In this document: positions 23,201 to 36,165 of the stretch, piece by piece
Layout of the letters: each line of letters begins with the position of its first letter
Position numbering within the stretch: the stretch's first letter is position 1
From: Anseranas semipalmata
Lineage: Eukaryota; Chordata; Aves; Anseriformes; Anseranatidae
DNA length: 64,000 bases
Reading direction: 5' to 3'
Assembly: GCA_013399115.1 (NCBI GenBank)
Contig: VXAA01001900.1
Span: 33,778-97,777 of the forward strand
The notes under the pieces: generated by a model
Told to the model about the DNA's origin: nothing
Database searches by the model: none
What the model saw: only the letters and a program-made list of their open reading frames with translations
Translations under genes and position numbers: made by a program

Positions 23201-25060
23201 TTGTTTTGTGTTGTTTTTGTTTTTCCTTCCTAAATTGTAACTGTTAAGTTTTTATTACTTCAGAAAATAAAATTCCATGTGGCCAAAACTGAGTTTTCAG
23301 GATATAGCTGAAATTGATATAACCATGCAAAATAAAAAATATTTTAATAACAGTTTTAATAAGCAAATACAGTGTTATGTTCTTAATTAGATGGAATCTT
23401 TTTTTTTTTAAGTATAAATTTTATTTTCTGATTTTTAGTAGGGTATTTCAGTAATATATTTGGAGTATTTTGTGACTTTTTAAAGTAGTTTTGTACAATT
23501 TTGTAATAGTTTTTAGAGTAACTACAATTCCGATACTTTCACTACAATCTCCTAATGTTATCTCTGAAGCCGAGTTTCTGGAACCATGGTTAAACACCTT
23601 GGTTAAACAACCAGTTTTCAGAAAAACTTGACAACTAATGATCCCTCAGTGAAAGGTTTTGAAAGCTCTGAACATTTAAGATAGAGTGAACTGAGTCTAT
23701 ACACAGAGACTTTTGTTAGTAAAGAAATTTCCATATGACAAGCATGTACAATTTCTGGTGCTGAGCTTCCCATGTCTTTCATATTTTGCATGAGTTTATG
23801 AATACAATTGGAGAAAAATCTTCAAATGTTATTCTAGGTGAAAAACATCATTTTGATTTATTGCAAAGATTTTATTTTTGTACTGACATTCTCTCTCTTT
23901 CTAACCTGAGCTGTTAATTATGGCTAAGTTTTCAAATAGTCTTCTAAAAGCAAACAGATAAGCATTATGAGTACATTTTTTCTATGTATTCATGTTCTTT
24001 AGAGATACTCTTCAAATGGTTTGTGCTGGTGCAACTGAGAAGAGAACTTGGTCAATCTAATTTATTTTTCAGCTAATATAGAAAATAATCTATTATGGAC
24101 ATCTACAAAAAGTCAACAGTAGTTCTGTTCCAAGAAACTCAAGCAGAGCAGGTTTTCACCAGAGAAAGTCAGAAATCTTCCAAAGTCATAAAGCCATATA
24201 CTGTTCTTATGATTTTAGAAAGTAAAGCATTTGCACAAAAGAAGTCTTCTAGTACACAGGATGTGACAGCAAATTCTGCTCTCTGAAACTACATAGTTAG
24301 TTTTTTATATTTAGTTGAAGAAAGATATTTTATTAGCTAAATTTAAGGATCAGTAAGGACATAATATCTTATTGTAAGTTGAACACTATTATGTGGCTTT
24401 TTCTTGCATCTCTTCATTCATCTTTTCCTGTGCGTATCTTATTTTGTAAAATGGTAAGTTATAATTTCAGAAGTCATGTGTTGAAAATATGAAATAGATT
24501 AAATAGATAAGCCAGGGAAATGATATTCCTAAGTGCTTATTTAAGTTAAGCTAAGACTGTTCTTCTGTCCTATAAAAATAAAGTGAACTCTATAACTCTT
24601 ATGAGCCTGACATCTCATTATAAGAATTCTCCTCTTCAAGATAGTGAGGAAGAAGTCAAGAAGATTAAGAGTGTGGCTACATTACATATTGTAGGAGCAT
24701 GTAAAGATACTCCTTTTATTTGTAAATTAGTTCAAATGAAAATCTATGCTACTATGACAGTACTGCTTTCAGTAAACCACCATAGTGTAATGTTACCTTG
24801 GATATCTCAGTTCAATTCCTCAGTGGAGACATACACTCTATAGCCTCTACAGATGTTGTCTGTACCTATTCCTAGTCCTTTCAATGTCTCCCAATATACA
24901 TATTTAAGAACATCTTTTTTAAAGCGAAACTACCCTATTAAATTCTGTAACAGGAAAAAGATATATTGACTGCATCATCTTATTCATAAGTGTAGAGAAG
25001 GATGTAGAGAAGAACATCCTACATCTCCTCTTTGAGTGTGATTCTGTAAAATACTTTGCA

Positions 25061-25165
25061 AAGCCTCACTCACCCATCTGTCAAATGAATTAAAATGTGA
25101 CTCTTGTCAGGCTGTGTTGAGAGATTTATCCATGAATAAATTTGAAATTCAGCAAGCAAAGTGAT
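25061..25165 (+). repeat. Possible ancient MIR-like SINE fragment
   Basis: GCCTCACTCACCCATCTGTC, then AAATGAATTAAAATG, an AGGCTGTGTTGAGAG block and a later GCAAAGTG follow the order of the MIR core and 3' region (CCTCA, CATCTGTAAAATG, GGCTGTTGTGAGG, GTAAAGTG). Highly diverged; recognition by eye. Confidence 0.35.
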
Positions 25166-28100
25166 CAAGCCTCTGTAGTCACAGAATCCAGATTCATACA
25201 ATAGAAGCATTAGTTTTTCACCCCTGGAACTTAAATGTATTCCTAAAGTTTATATTCAAGTATAACCATTACAGTGGAACACTGAATTAAATTCTTGTAG
25301 GGAAAAATGCACTGCTAAAGACACAAGATACATAATATGACGAATGTGCTTGATAAATGCAATCATGATGACATATTTTCACTTCTAGGAGGCATTCAAT
25401 ACAAAATCTACTTCACAAAATCAATGAAGCAAAAGTTAAAAATGTTAAAATCTGGTTAGCTGGTCAATGTCAAAAAATAATTGTCAGTAATAAATCATTA
25501 TCCTATGAGGACTGTTGCCAGTTGACTTCCATGCAGATCTGGTCTTGGTTTGTTGCTATATCATGACTTCTTACCAGTGACTTGGAGAAATATACACAAT
25601 TTAATAAGACAAGAGTTACATTAATACAGAAATATACATATAAAATTTGAAAAGAACTCAAAAGCTGATACATTATTAAATAACTTAAAAGACAATTGCA
25701 GGGAGGGATGTAACTCTGAATAGTGCTATCAGGACATACATTTGTGATATCATCATGTAAATACACCACTCATGTGATGTACACATGATACTATATTACG
25801 TATGTTTCATAAAAGTTGGGGCAAAGGCATTCTCTCCTTCTGTTCCTCCCAATGATACAAACGCTTTGTATGTGATCATACTATTTTACAGAAAAAGTAT
25901 CAGAGATTGAAATAATTTTCCAAAGAATGCAAAAAATTGATGCCTTTAAAAAAGCAAGGATTTGGTTCAGGAGTTACTGAAAACATACTTTGTGTTCAGT
26001 GAGAGGTCAAATCAGATAATCATGATTTCTTCATGTTCTAGAGACAGTGATTATTCCAAGTAATTTTTACCAGAGTCTACATTTTGACATTTACCCTTCT
26101 GTGAAATATTCATGAACATAAATCATCAAGTTTAAAAAGATTGTCTCTCTTGAGGTTCCAAGGCTGTTTCCATTAATGCATTACATTTTACCTTTGTAAA
26201 AATTTGAGTTATATTATTTTATGACAACTCTGAGAGAAACTTAACTACTCTCCTCCATCTTTACAAACTCGTTTTACACCTCAGAGGGGCAATGATGAAT
26301 CAGGAATATAGTCTAGGCAGCAGTCTGGAGATAAGGAAGAAACTTTTTTTCCAAACATTAGATGGAGCTCACGTGGAATCAATGTCATGTGCATTACAAT
26401 ACAGTATATCATTTGTCAGGGGAAACTATTCTGGAAAATGGGGTAGAATAAAATCTCAGTAAGTACAAAAGAATCCCTAGACATTTCCCTAGACAGCCTT
26501 GAAATTTTCTGACTTAATCATTTTTCATAGAAATACTTTCCCTGAAATCAAAATGTTCTATTATAAAATTTCAATTTTTACTTCAAAATGTTTGGAAAAT
26601 AAATATATTTCATGTAGTTTTGTCCCATATTACATTACTTTTCCCATTGAGGTACAGACAATTGAGCAAAAGAGGACACTGTAAGAAAAGGTTTTGAATA
26701 CCCCATCCTCATTTCAGTCAGTAAAGTATACGCAAAGGTGTTCACAAATTATTAGAGGAAATCTGTCTCAAAAGTCTGTAGAGATTTACTATGTGAGGTC
26801 TTAACACCATCAAAAGCATCAGCAAAAGGAGTCAAAAGCTGGCTTATGCTTAGGTAACAGATACATCATAGAATTTATTTATTCTGACTAGATGAGCATT
26901 AGTCTTCTGGTCAGGTTGTTGGAGATACTCTTGGAAGGAAAGTTTAAGATTTTCCTTATCATACATTAATACACCTAATCCTTTTCATGCTAATAGCTTT
27001 GTTTGCATAAAAAGTCACAGAAGGCTGATGGAATTAATGCTTGGAATTAATAAAGATAGAAAAGAAAGAAATGTTGTCATTGCAACTAGATGTCTACTTT
27101 GAAAATTATTCCAAACACATTTTTAGAGAAAAGTTATTGTTGATTTACACTCATGGACATTTAGTTTTGTATTGATAATTCAAGTGAACAACATTTGTAA
27201 GAGAAAGGAAAAAACTGATATTCCAATACCAATCTTACAAATTTAATAATCTATAGGAATAGTTAGATGAGTTTGATAGCTCTGAGTAGATGCATGCAGA
27301 GATCAGAATATGATGACGATTAGCATGCCACACAAAATAGAAGGATGGGCTGAATATTGGCAAGTACATTCTTATTGATGATGTGAAGAAAAAGGGTGCT
27401 AAGGGATGTAAAGCTATTTGAGGCATCCACAGTAATATATCAGAGAATGCTACATAGACCATCAGATTTATATCTTATCACCTAATGGGGCTGTTCACTG
27501 TGGAAGATAAACTCTGTCCTTCTCATGTAGAGATTTGTACGGGAAACATTTGTAAGGGTTGGTAAGAAAGAAATATGAATAGAAAATCCTGTCTGTTTAA
27601 GCACTAGAACAGTAGACAAGGGTTAAAAGAAATAGATTACATTGATCATGAACAACAGCATCCCCAGGCCGTTGCTTCCAGGACACTGTTCCCAGCAGTA
27701 AAACTGAGGAATGTGTTGTTTGTATGAAAACCAAAAAGCCTGCACGCTGATAAGACACAGATAACTTATCAGTGGAAGATCCGCATCCATATACCAGGAA
27801 CATGTCAACAAGGCTGCAGCATACCACATACACCATTTCCGTTCCTGTTAGCTTACCAGAAAAAGAGACTGTAGACATATATAGCAAGCACATATTACAG
27901 ACAAGATAAAACAGGGGCAGTAACCTTGGCTAAGACTTTTAGAGGCTGAAATAAGCAATATTCTGAGGATTGGCACATTAAGTCCAAAACTCATTTGTTG
28001 TCACTCATCTTCATGATGAACCTCAGAGACACAGGGAAGCCTTGTTAGCCAGTGTCCCTTTTTCCCTTGTGTTGCACAAATGATCCTGACCAGACTGCTA

Positions 28101-28467
28101 TGTACATGGCATCCTGGTGCTTGTGAGCATGCAGGTGAGATGGTATGAATTCTGTAAGAGAAAGACTGCAAGTGAGTAAAATCAGCTTGGAGATTTTACA
28201 AGTAAGTATCACCTCCCCCTTCCATAGGTTCTCTCACTGAATGTTGTTTGAGCTGGGGTGAGGCTTCTCCTGGCATTCTTTTCATCCATTCCAGGAGACA
28301 GGCTATGCCAGGGAACATGGGTAGTGTGATGGCCTTGGCTGCACTACAAATAAACAAAAGGTCATAGACACTGGTTTGTTGTAATTTGCAGCAAGAAGAT
28401 ATTTAACTTGTAAGAAAAATGTTTTGCACATAAAATTTTCAAAAGTAGTCTAAAGTTGCAAAAATAT

Positions 28468-28527
28468 TTTTTTCCATAAAGATGTCCTGTCTTTTTTCAT
28501 AAAGATGTCCTGTCTCACATCTTTATG
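28468..28527 (+). repeat. Tandem 23-bp duplication with an adjoining hairpin
   Basis: CATAAAGATGTCCTGTC occurs at 28475-28491 and again at 28498-28514, each preceded by a T run. The second copy pairs with a downstream ACATCTTTATG (28517-28527): CATAAAGATGT (28498-28508), 8-base loop, perfect 11-bp stem. Confidence 0.9.
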
Positions 28528-28835
28528 TGTGAGGATAACTGTATTTTATCTCTCTCTTTATTCCCAAACCAAGGTAAAATGTCCTCTAGAAATGCAAATA
28601 ATTCAGAACAGTGACTACTGCATTTTCATTGCACTTTGTATAGTGCTTAACACAACAGAATGGAGTTCTCAGTAGCTACCATAAATACAGATAAAAGAAA
28701 ATTAGTCTAATGCAAGGCTTAAAATGTAGGATTGTCAGAATATCTGTTCATAATTTTTGAAAGATATGAAAAATGAAAAGAGATGGGAATTTTACAGGGA
28801 CCCAAATGTGTGAATAGAAATAATTTTAAGTTTTT

Positions 28836-28874
28836 GTTGTGGTGGTGGTAGAGGTGGTGGTGTTTTTTTTTTTT
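28836..28874 (+). repeat. (GTT)/(GGT)n plus T run
   Basis: GTTGTGGTGGTGGT, a short break and GGTGGTGGTG, then twelve T. Confidence 0.85.
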
Positions 28875-30431
28875 ACTTTCTATCATACTGGATGATGTTT
28901 TCTATATATAACATATAAAAGAAATCATGCTTTCAGAGGTAGGATTCTTGCATACTTTCTTAGATTTACAAACTACATATTTTTAATTCATCTTTTATAT
29001 TCAAGGCCTTATAGTTTTATTTTTCCTACAAATGACTCTATAGAGATTTCAGAAGACTGTTTTGGTTTATGACTTTAGTTTTTTAAAAGCTCTCTCCATG
29101 TGTAGGATGTAGAATATAACATTCTACTATGCCACATTTTAATGACATTGCAGCAGATGAACACTATAGTGATAACAAAGACTATGGTGCCATTTCCAAG
29201 AAATTGATTACCATCCAGGATTGTTGCTGTGAACTTTACTTTGATAAGCTCACTGATAACACTGAAAATGCAACAGTAAAGGATTCTTTCTCACATAGGT
29301 TTTAAACAAAGAATATAATTTTTATTTAACAAACATTATCTTCACCTGCTATGAATCAGAGATACTGTCAGTCATTGCAGTTTCTCTGATTTGGGCAGCT
29401 GACAACCTGGCCTCAGAAGTGTTCTTATAAAAGTAGGGTTGGTAAATCCACTTACTGTTTGTTTTCCCTACTGATTGCATTACAAGACCTTGTTTTCAGT
29501 TGCTTACAGTTTTGCCTAACTTTAAACATTTGGACTGAAATTTCCAATCACGGTTATGTGCCTTAGTATCAGTATTTTTGTCTGTACAGGGAATGTTTAC
29601 ATCTATTTGCCATCAGCTCAAAAATCTACCCACGTGTTTTTATGTTATAAACATTTGCAAAATTGCAGTCCATGCAACCTCAAACTATAGTTAATTTTAG
29701 AAGCTAAATTCTCACTGGATTCTGTTAATGAATGATTAAATAAAGCTCTCCCTAAAATGAAAGTTATGCAAAGTTTCTGCAAGAACAGCTCTAAGTAACT
29801 CATCTGAGACAACAGTTGTCAAATGGAGTCATCACCTGGAGGAAGCAGACACTGCATAATTTGAACACAAAAGGCACAAAAGATATAGCTATGATTGCCA
29901 CGGACTGAATCAATATAAGTGTGGAGGGAACCTCAGAAAACTGAGATTTCAAGCTGGGGAAGTAGACAAAGATGAGAAATCAATTGAGAAAAACTGAGAA
30001 CAGATGTGACTGGGAGTGGCTAAATGAGAATACTGGGGCAGAGACCATGTGCAGCAATAGACAGCTGTTTAAGTTGGTCAACTGAAATACAGAAATGAGC
30101 AAGAAACGATGGCAGAGATTTGTTGTAGAGTCTAAAGGAGAAGGAGAGGATTGGGACTCAAAGGTGTTGAAGGAATAAAGGAAGAATGATTGATATGTCA
30201 CTGAAGGAGAGAAAAGAATTAGACAAAGTAGAACTAAGATTTATGGAAGAAAACTGGGTAAAAAGAAAAGGTAGAAAGAATGGCTGGCCAAGGAGGTTGG
30301 GTTTAGGAGAAAAGGAGAGCAAAAGACTAGTATGGGTTAAGGACTAAGAAGGAAATGAGAAAAGGATGGGTCTTTATTTTCACTTACAATACTGAAGAAA
30401 TATTCTTGTAAAAGTATCAGCAGAAGCACAT
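28875..30431. other. AT-rich unique sequence
   Basis: No feature recognised. The last 400 bases are noticeably purine-rich (GGA/GAA) leading up to the LTR. Confidence 0.5.
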
Positions 30432-30815
30432 TGTGGTGGGTTGACCTTGGCTGGCTGCCAGATGACCACCCAGAGAATAAGATGAAGAAGCTCATAGTTT
30501 TTTTTTGTTTGTTTGTTTTTTTTTTGCAATTAAGGTAGATTTGACCAATTGACCAATTAAGGTAGATTTGAATACTGAGAAAAAAAAGAGAAGTTAAAGC
30601 AAGACCTTCTACCCATTCCACTCCTTCTTTCCAGGCTTAACTTCACTCCTTCACTCACATCTCTACCTCCACTCCACTGCCTGTGGCATGGTGGGGATGG
30701 GGAATGGGGGGTTATAATCTGTTCATAAGGGTTCTTCTGCTACTCCTTCCTTCTCATGCTTATCTCCTGTTCCAGTGTGGGTCCTCTTGACAGTGGATGG
30801 AGGAGAAAACAATAC
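30432..30815 (-). mobile_element. Truncated solo LTR of an avian endogenous retrovirus
   Basis: The stretch opens TGTGGTGGGTTGACCTTGGC and contains, in order, a CAATTAA-rich middle, GCTTAACTTCACTCC, CATCTCTACCTCC, a G-rich GGGGATGGGGAATGGGGG and CTGTTCCAGTGTGGGTCC. This order matches a family of LTRs I know from many bird genomes (similar to those named TguLTR5 in zebra finch; name from memory). In that family the canonical LTR ends in TCAACCCACCACA, so this copy lies on the minus strand and has lost the far end near 30815. No gag, pol or env remains flank it. A T/GTTT expansion (30498-30525) and a 27-base-period duplication (30527-30571) lie inside. Orientation is less certain than identity. 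Confidence 0.75.
30527..30571 (+). repeat. Short tandem duplication inside the LTR
   Basis: CAATTAAGGTAGATTTGA occurs at 30527-30544 and 30554-30571, separated by CCAATTGAC, giving a 27-base period. It arose after or during LTR decay. Confidence 0.9.
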
Positions 30816-32556
30816 CTAGCAATTTGTGCCACAATGTCTTGGGCAGAGCAATAGAGAAGAAAAGCGATGGACAGGTCGGGCAGGCTTGACTTCTTTAAGC
30901 AGAAATGCTTTTGCTGGAGTTCTCACAAGGGAGCTATAGCTGTGAATTTTAACCTGTATTATCAATCCAATATAAATTCCACTTTTGAAAATCAAATAAG
31001 TATTAAACTGAGTTAAGCAAAGTTAAGTAGGCATCCTATTGACAAAAACAAATTAGGCTCAGTAAAAAACATTTGTTAAATATAAACATAATCAAATCTG
31101 AAACAATCTCCATGAAATATAGGAAAGTATGCCTTTACAAGCATAACAGGAAACAAAGGACATACATCATATGTGGCAAAATTATTATGGAATGCAACTT
31201 TATCACATGTGGCCAATGCTTCCAATTATTTCAGTAAAATAAAGCCATTTTTCTTCCATTAATGATGTTGCAGATAACTCAGAGGATCATTATTGGTAGA
31301 ACTCTCCATCTCTTTAATGAGGAGATCACAGGCCTTGAAAAGATACTGACATAATTATAAAATTGACTGAAAAGTAAGAGAGAAAGCTTTTGTTGCAGAG
31401 ACATATACAAAGTTAATGTGGAATTGAAGAGTCCTCCAGAGAGTGAATAAATGCAGGGTGGCCTTAGTGTATTTTCACTTCTTACTGGATATTTAATTGC
31501 AAGGATATGTTGATAAGCTGTTGCCAGTTTCTTCACTGGGAAGACTAGTTGTTTCTCACCCATGAGCAAAAGATTATGAACATGTACCAAAATATATGGG
31601 AGAAGTAAAATGGTTTGCACTTTGACAGCAACATAATAAAAAGCGTTCATTTCATTTGTATATTGCAATTGCAAATATTAACTATTAAAATAGTTCGCCT
31701 GAGTGAAGAGACGTGTCAGTGTGCCTTCTGTAATCTGGAATGCTTTTAAGTCAACAGCAGAAGTATTCACAGTGACAACCTGTTGTTTTAATTAGTTTAC
31801 TCCCTCTGTTTCCTTATACATGATCCTGCAGTGAAAGATATATATTATATATACCTTAATAGTTTAAAGTATAGGGTGACAGATGAAGCCAAGTCAAAGG
31901 TTTCACTTGAATTCTGGGTTCACTTCTGATATTCACATTTCAAAAAGGTGGAAGGGAAACAGAAAAGATCTAAAGATGATCAATGAAAAATTTGAAAACA
32001 ATGGTACTTAATTTATTCTGGAAATATGTGAGAGAACAGAAAATACATATTCAATAATGAATGACATTGAAAAGAAAAAGTTTCCGTATGTTTATCCTGA
32101 CACAATAGAAGAAGAAGAAAAAAAAAAAGAAATATTCAGTCAGATGTAAAGGAGACAATGAAAGAACATTTTTACATGAAGTATTCAACTTCTAAAACTC
32201 AAGGCACACCAGTAAACAAATGTACACAAAAGAGTGTTTGAAAGGCAGACTGCGACTTCATTTCTAACTATTGGTGTATAAATACGAAACAGACATAAAA
32301 CAATTCCCCTCTACAGTTTATGAGCACATGGCGTCAATATCCATTGGCCCAATTAGAGAACATATTGCTAAAAAAGGAGCAAACCTAGAAAAGAATCTTT
32401 GTCCTTTTCTCCTACTGTACATATGACCAGCCTTGTAGGAGGTCCCTTGTCCTTGTCCATCTAAACACACTGAGCACAAGTACAAGTTTTCTTCTTGGCC
32501 AGGCCTTTTGTAACAGTTCATGAAATTAGTTGCCTATCCCATGCTGAGATGAAAAA

Positions 32557-32559
<3 letters not shown>
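30816..32559. other. AT-rich unique sequence
   Basis: A 131-codon minus-strand frame (31279-31674) is the longest non-repeat frame here. It shows no domain, no splice context and random composition; a few frames of this length are expected in 64 kb. Confidence 0.5.

Positions 32560-32605
<46 letters not shown>
32560..32605. repeat. (TG)/(TA)n microsatellite
   Basis: GTGTG followed by about twenty TA units, which give rise to an Ile/Tyr-repeat frame. Confidence 0.95.
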
Positions 32606-32608
<3 letters not shown>

Positions 32609-32878
32609 GCCATTCTAGTCTTTGTAGGAGAATTCCTTCTTGCCCTCTTGCTCTGTGGAAACTCTTGAGTACTCCACAGCATAAAGTTAGACTCTGGATT
32701 AGCCCAGCTGAACATCAGTGGGTTAGGTCACTGCTGTCTGCTTCAAATCTAACCAAAAGGATTTGTAGAGCCTCCCATAACTTCCTTTGCACAATAACAT
32801 CCTATCTAAAACCCAGGGAAAGGAAGGTGTTTTGTTGAATTCTTTAAGGATAACCATGACGTTAAGCACTGTTGCATC

Positions 32879-32987
32879 TTACTAGGGGGAAATTGCATAT
32901 TCTATATATATATCATACTAGGGGAAATTGCATATATGCATAATAATTGTATGATATATATATATCATACTAGGGGAAATTGCATAA
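32879..32987. repeat. Three copies of a CATACTAGGGGAAATTGCAT unit around a 22-bp palindrome
   Basis: ACTAGGGG(G)AAATTGCAT recurs at 32881, 32917 and 32968, separated by TA-rich spacers. The spacer before the third copy is the perfect palindrome GTATGATATAT/ATATATCATAC (32949-32970). The arrangement suggests small-scale amplification at a cruciform-prone site. Confidence 0.9.
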
Positions 32988-34539
32988 TCACACTAAGGAT
33001 GGAAGTTTAGAGATTTGCTATAGAAGCAACCAGGATTTAAGTCAGAAAAAAAAGGCATTAAACTATCTTCATATTCTATATAATACAGAAGGGCAAAGAG
33101 CCTGCCTACGTCCTAATGTCACATTTTAGCAATATCAGAGCTTTCAATGGCAGCTGAACAAATTGCCCAAGCTCTGTGCCCATGAACTGCACAGGTAGTA
33201 TAAAGCTGTCATAGTGTAACTGAGAATCAGAGCTATAATATATCACTGCAGGAATTAAATGAAGTGAATATCCATTCATTTTTATGAGAATACTGCAAGT
33301 GTTGGGTTTGTGAGGTTAAGTTTGAAATACTATACTGCTGTGACTAGATTTTCAGGTCAACTGAGCAGGATTGCAATAGGTAGGGAGATTTTCCTCTTCA
33401 AACAAGAATTTGCAAGCCCAGCAATGCATGCAAGAGAAGCAATAAGTATACAGCCCCATTGTATATGACCTCTTGGTAGCCCTAAGATGCAGTGCTGAGC
33501 AATGCACAGCCTGGGCCTAATTTACTGGGAACATTATAACAAGTTAAAATAGTGCAATGGGAAAGCTGAGGTGTCTGGTCCTTTATAATAAAGACTGTTC
33601 TTATAAATCAGTGATAGTATCAGACATCTTATATTGTTATGGATTTAAAAAATGCAATAAAAAGTGTGTTTGAAAGAGTTAATGAGGGAATTCAAGAGCA
33701 GTAAAAGATCACAAGACTAGCTGTTTAGCCCAGCCAAAGAAAATGATGGTAAATTGTAACCAGGTGGTTTTATTTCCTGATTCTCAAAGTATTGCAAACT
33801 CAGCGCTCTGTGCTAGAAAGGGCAATATGTAGACTCACATACACAGAACATTCATCAGATTCACCTAGCCCTTATACGACTTTAGACTTTCCAGCTTAAT
33901 TTCATCAATTACCATTGATATATGTCCCAAGAATCTTGAAAGCGATGTGACTAATAAGAGAAAGGTATGATGACACAGGTGGTCAAATAGATATAGCACC
34001 ATTTATTTAGTTATTTTTGAGTGCTACATACTTTTGCATATTCTAGCACTTTTTTTTTACACTGATAAATAAATGTTACTTCAGCCACTGAATGAGAATA
34101 TCTTCATAGTCTGTCTTCCTAGCACTAGGCTGGGGATTGTGCTCCACTTCCAATTTTAAAACTCCACTGCACTTATTTTAAATGTCTTTTGACATGAGAG
34201 ATAAAAGTGTAGAAGGATTTCAAAATACGGTTTTAGACTGCAAGACAGTCTAAAAAAAAAAAATCTGAGCTTTAAAACGTTATTTTGCTAACACTTCTCC
34301 TTATTTGGTAATTGCATTGAAGATTCTTTGATTTCCTTTTCAACACAATGGGTATTTTCCTTCCTTTTTAGCTGCCTAGCAGTTAAAAACACTTCATATT
34401 TAATGATACATTTATTCTCATCTTGGGAATCCCATCTTGTTGCCTGCTGGCAGACCCAATGGATACAAGTCTGCCATACATTCTGTGTCATATTTGGCGG
34501 GCCTGTGTTTATGCCCTGGACAACATCTCAGTAAACATC
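32988..34539. other. AT-rich unique sequence
   Basis: No repeat family or coding block recognised. It includes a poly-A (about 34253-34263). Confidence 0.5.
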
Positions 34540-34763
34540 AGATGTCTACGTTATAATCAGTGGGTATCTGCTACTATCAGGTAGACATCTAATTATAATG
34601 GAAGTTTAGATATCTAGAGCTTGATTCAGACAAGTCCTTACAGCTCAGGTAGATATATATCTATATATATAGATATATAGATGTTATACATGCCTTAAGC
34701 ATGAACTGAATCCACAGGAACTGTCATCTGCAGATGTTGTGCAGATTCAGTCATCTGCACAAC
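34540..34763. repeat. Cluster of three inverted repeats
   Basis: First, AGATGTCTAC (34540-34549) pairs with GTAGACATCT (34581-34590). Second, 34654-34679 is a 26-bp perfect palindrome of TATA/TATC type centred at 34666/34667. Third, GTTGTGCAGAT (34736-34746) pairs with ATCTGCACAAC (34753-34763) over a 6-base loop. No single terminal-inverted-repeat element encloses all three. Confidence 0.85.
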
Positions 34764-34829
34764 AAGTGTCTACTGAAATCTGAAAAGCCCTAAGGTCTCC
34801 AAAACATCTTCATAAGTCTGGCAGATATG

Positions 34830-34925
34830 ATACTGCACTTGCAGGACACTTATACTATTGCGGAGCTCTAACTAGAACCCATGGTATCCTGCAACATCTC
34901 ACATGCCACAGGACACCTATACATA
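34830..34925 (+). repeat. Imperfect internal duplication
   Basis: CTGCACTTGCAGGACACTTA at about 34833 and CTCACATGCCACAGGACACC at about 34897, each continuing TATAC/TATACATA, look like two diverged copies of one ~28-base unit about 65 bases apart. Confidence 0.5.
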
Positions 34926-35579
34926 AGCAACTGAATCAAACCTTTCATTACTATCTAAATCAGTTATTTCACTGAGCTACTCAGCCCTGTCAAGAGAGAA
35001 TAGAATTTGGCCACATTCAGAAGCACATCTGCAAATGGGAACTTAAAAGAAAAAAATGGATCCCTTAATTATTAGACATTACTAGACATCAACTGGGAGA
35101 CAGTTCAAGTGAAGTAATATTTAATTTATCACTAATTAGCTTCTCAAGTTTTTTATGAGACCTCGTTCTTTAGACTGAAAAGAAGAATTCATCTTAACTG
35201 ATGCACTGGCTGTATGCAAAGGCTTTGGCAGTTTTGCACTGTTAGAGTGCTGGAAATTTGGCTTCCATAGACAGAAGAACATGGATCTGTGCACATTAAG
35301 AAGAAGATCAAGAAAGAAGATGAAAAAAATTATTGGGGAAATAAAGAGGCAATTCAGTTAAAATAGTTGTTTGAACTGAGTACTGAAACTTCAAATTTGT
35401 ACCATCTGCTATGATGTGAATGCACCACTGGTATGAAACGAGCTGATTCATTTCATATAGTTGGTTTAACACCTGTCAAATTGTAACAACTGTTAGTCAT
35501 TAATCCAGAGTAAAAAATGTTTGACATCATAGTTGGTAAGAATAGACCATTCAGAAACCCACGAGTTGTCCAGTACTCA
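34926..35579. other. Unique sequence
   Basis: Nothing recognised before the CR1 tail. Confidence 0.5.
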
Positions 35580-35642
35580 GCTGGCAGTTGGACTAGATGA
35601 TCTTTGAAGGTCTCTTCCAACTGAACTATTCTATTCTATTCC
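35580..35642 (+). mobile_element. CR1 LINE 3' end
   Basis: TTGGACTAGATGATCTTTGA, then AGGTCTCTTCCAACTG and the tail ATTCTATTCTATTCC are the hallmark 3' end of avian CR1. Only the last ~60 bases remain, typical of severely 5'-truncated CR1 copies. No reverse-transcriptase coding remains. Confidence 0.9.
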
Positions 35643-36165
35643 AAAAAGAAATGAGATTAAAATAATATAGTTTTTTTTTTCTTTTGTACAAAATGACAAT
35701 GGAAATGTTTGGAAAGATCCTCTTCTCTTTTTTATGTTCTTTCATTTACCTTCAGTTTGGACAAAAAAGTTTTAATGTCATTTTCATATCACGTACACAG
35801 CAAGAAAATCCATATATATAAGGATTGTTCTGACACAAAACAATGAAAGCAAAGAATTTCACAGTCTTTAGTAACCTCTGCCATATGTTCCTCCGCATAA
35901 CATCTGTCTTCACAAATTAAAGACACTGCAGTCAGGAATCCGGAGTGGTTCAGAACTGGCATTTTATAATTTAAGACTATGAATGATCTTGTTTGCATTT
36001 GTTGTCCTTGCACTATTCATCTGAGAAGTATGTTTGCAGAGGTGGAGGAAATTGAGCTATAAATAACAAAGAAGGCACTTCCATATCTTTTTGAAGATAG
36101 ATGACTTTTTTTCAGTAAATGGTCTTGAAATAAACTCTCTTCACTCTCTGAAAATCTGAAAGAGA

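Larger units (their letters stand above)
22874..28467. other. AT-rich unique sequence with faint ancient repeats
   Basis: Besides the poly-A/N at 23187-23200 and the MIR-like relic at 25061-25165, a stretch near 25877-25925 (ATTTTACAGAAAAAGTATCA and on) faintly resembles a reversed MIR/L2 core. The longest frames are 98 (27597-27893, minus) and 88 codons (25503-25769, minus), without motifs. Confidence 0.5.

Noticed and set aside
31279..31674. 131-codon minus-strand frame
   Set aside because: Random composition without a domain; a few such frames are expected in 64 kb of six-frame translation.
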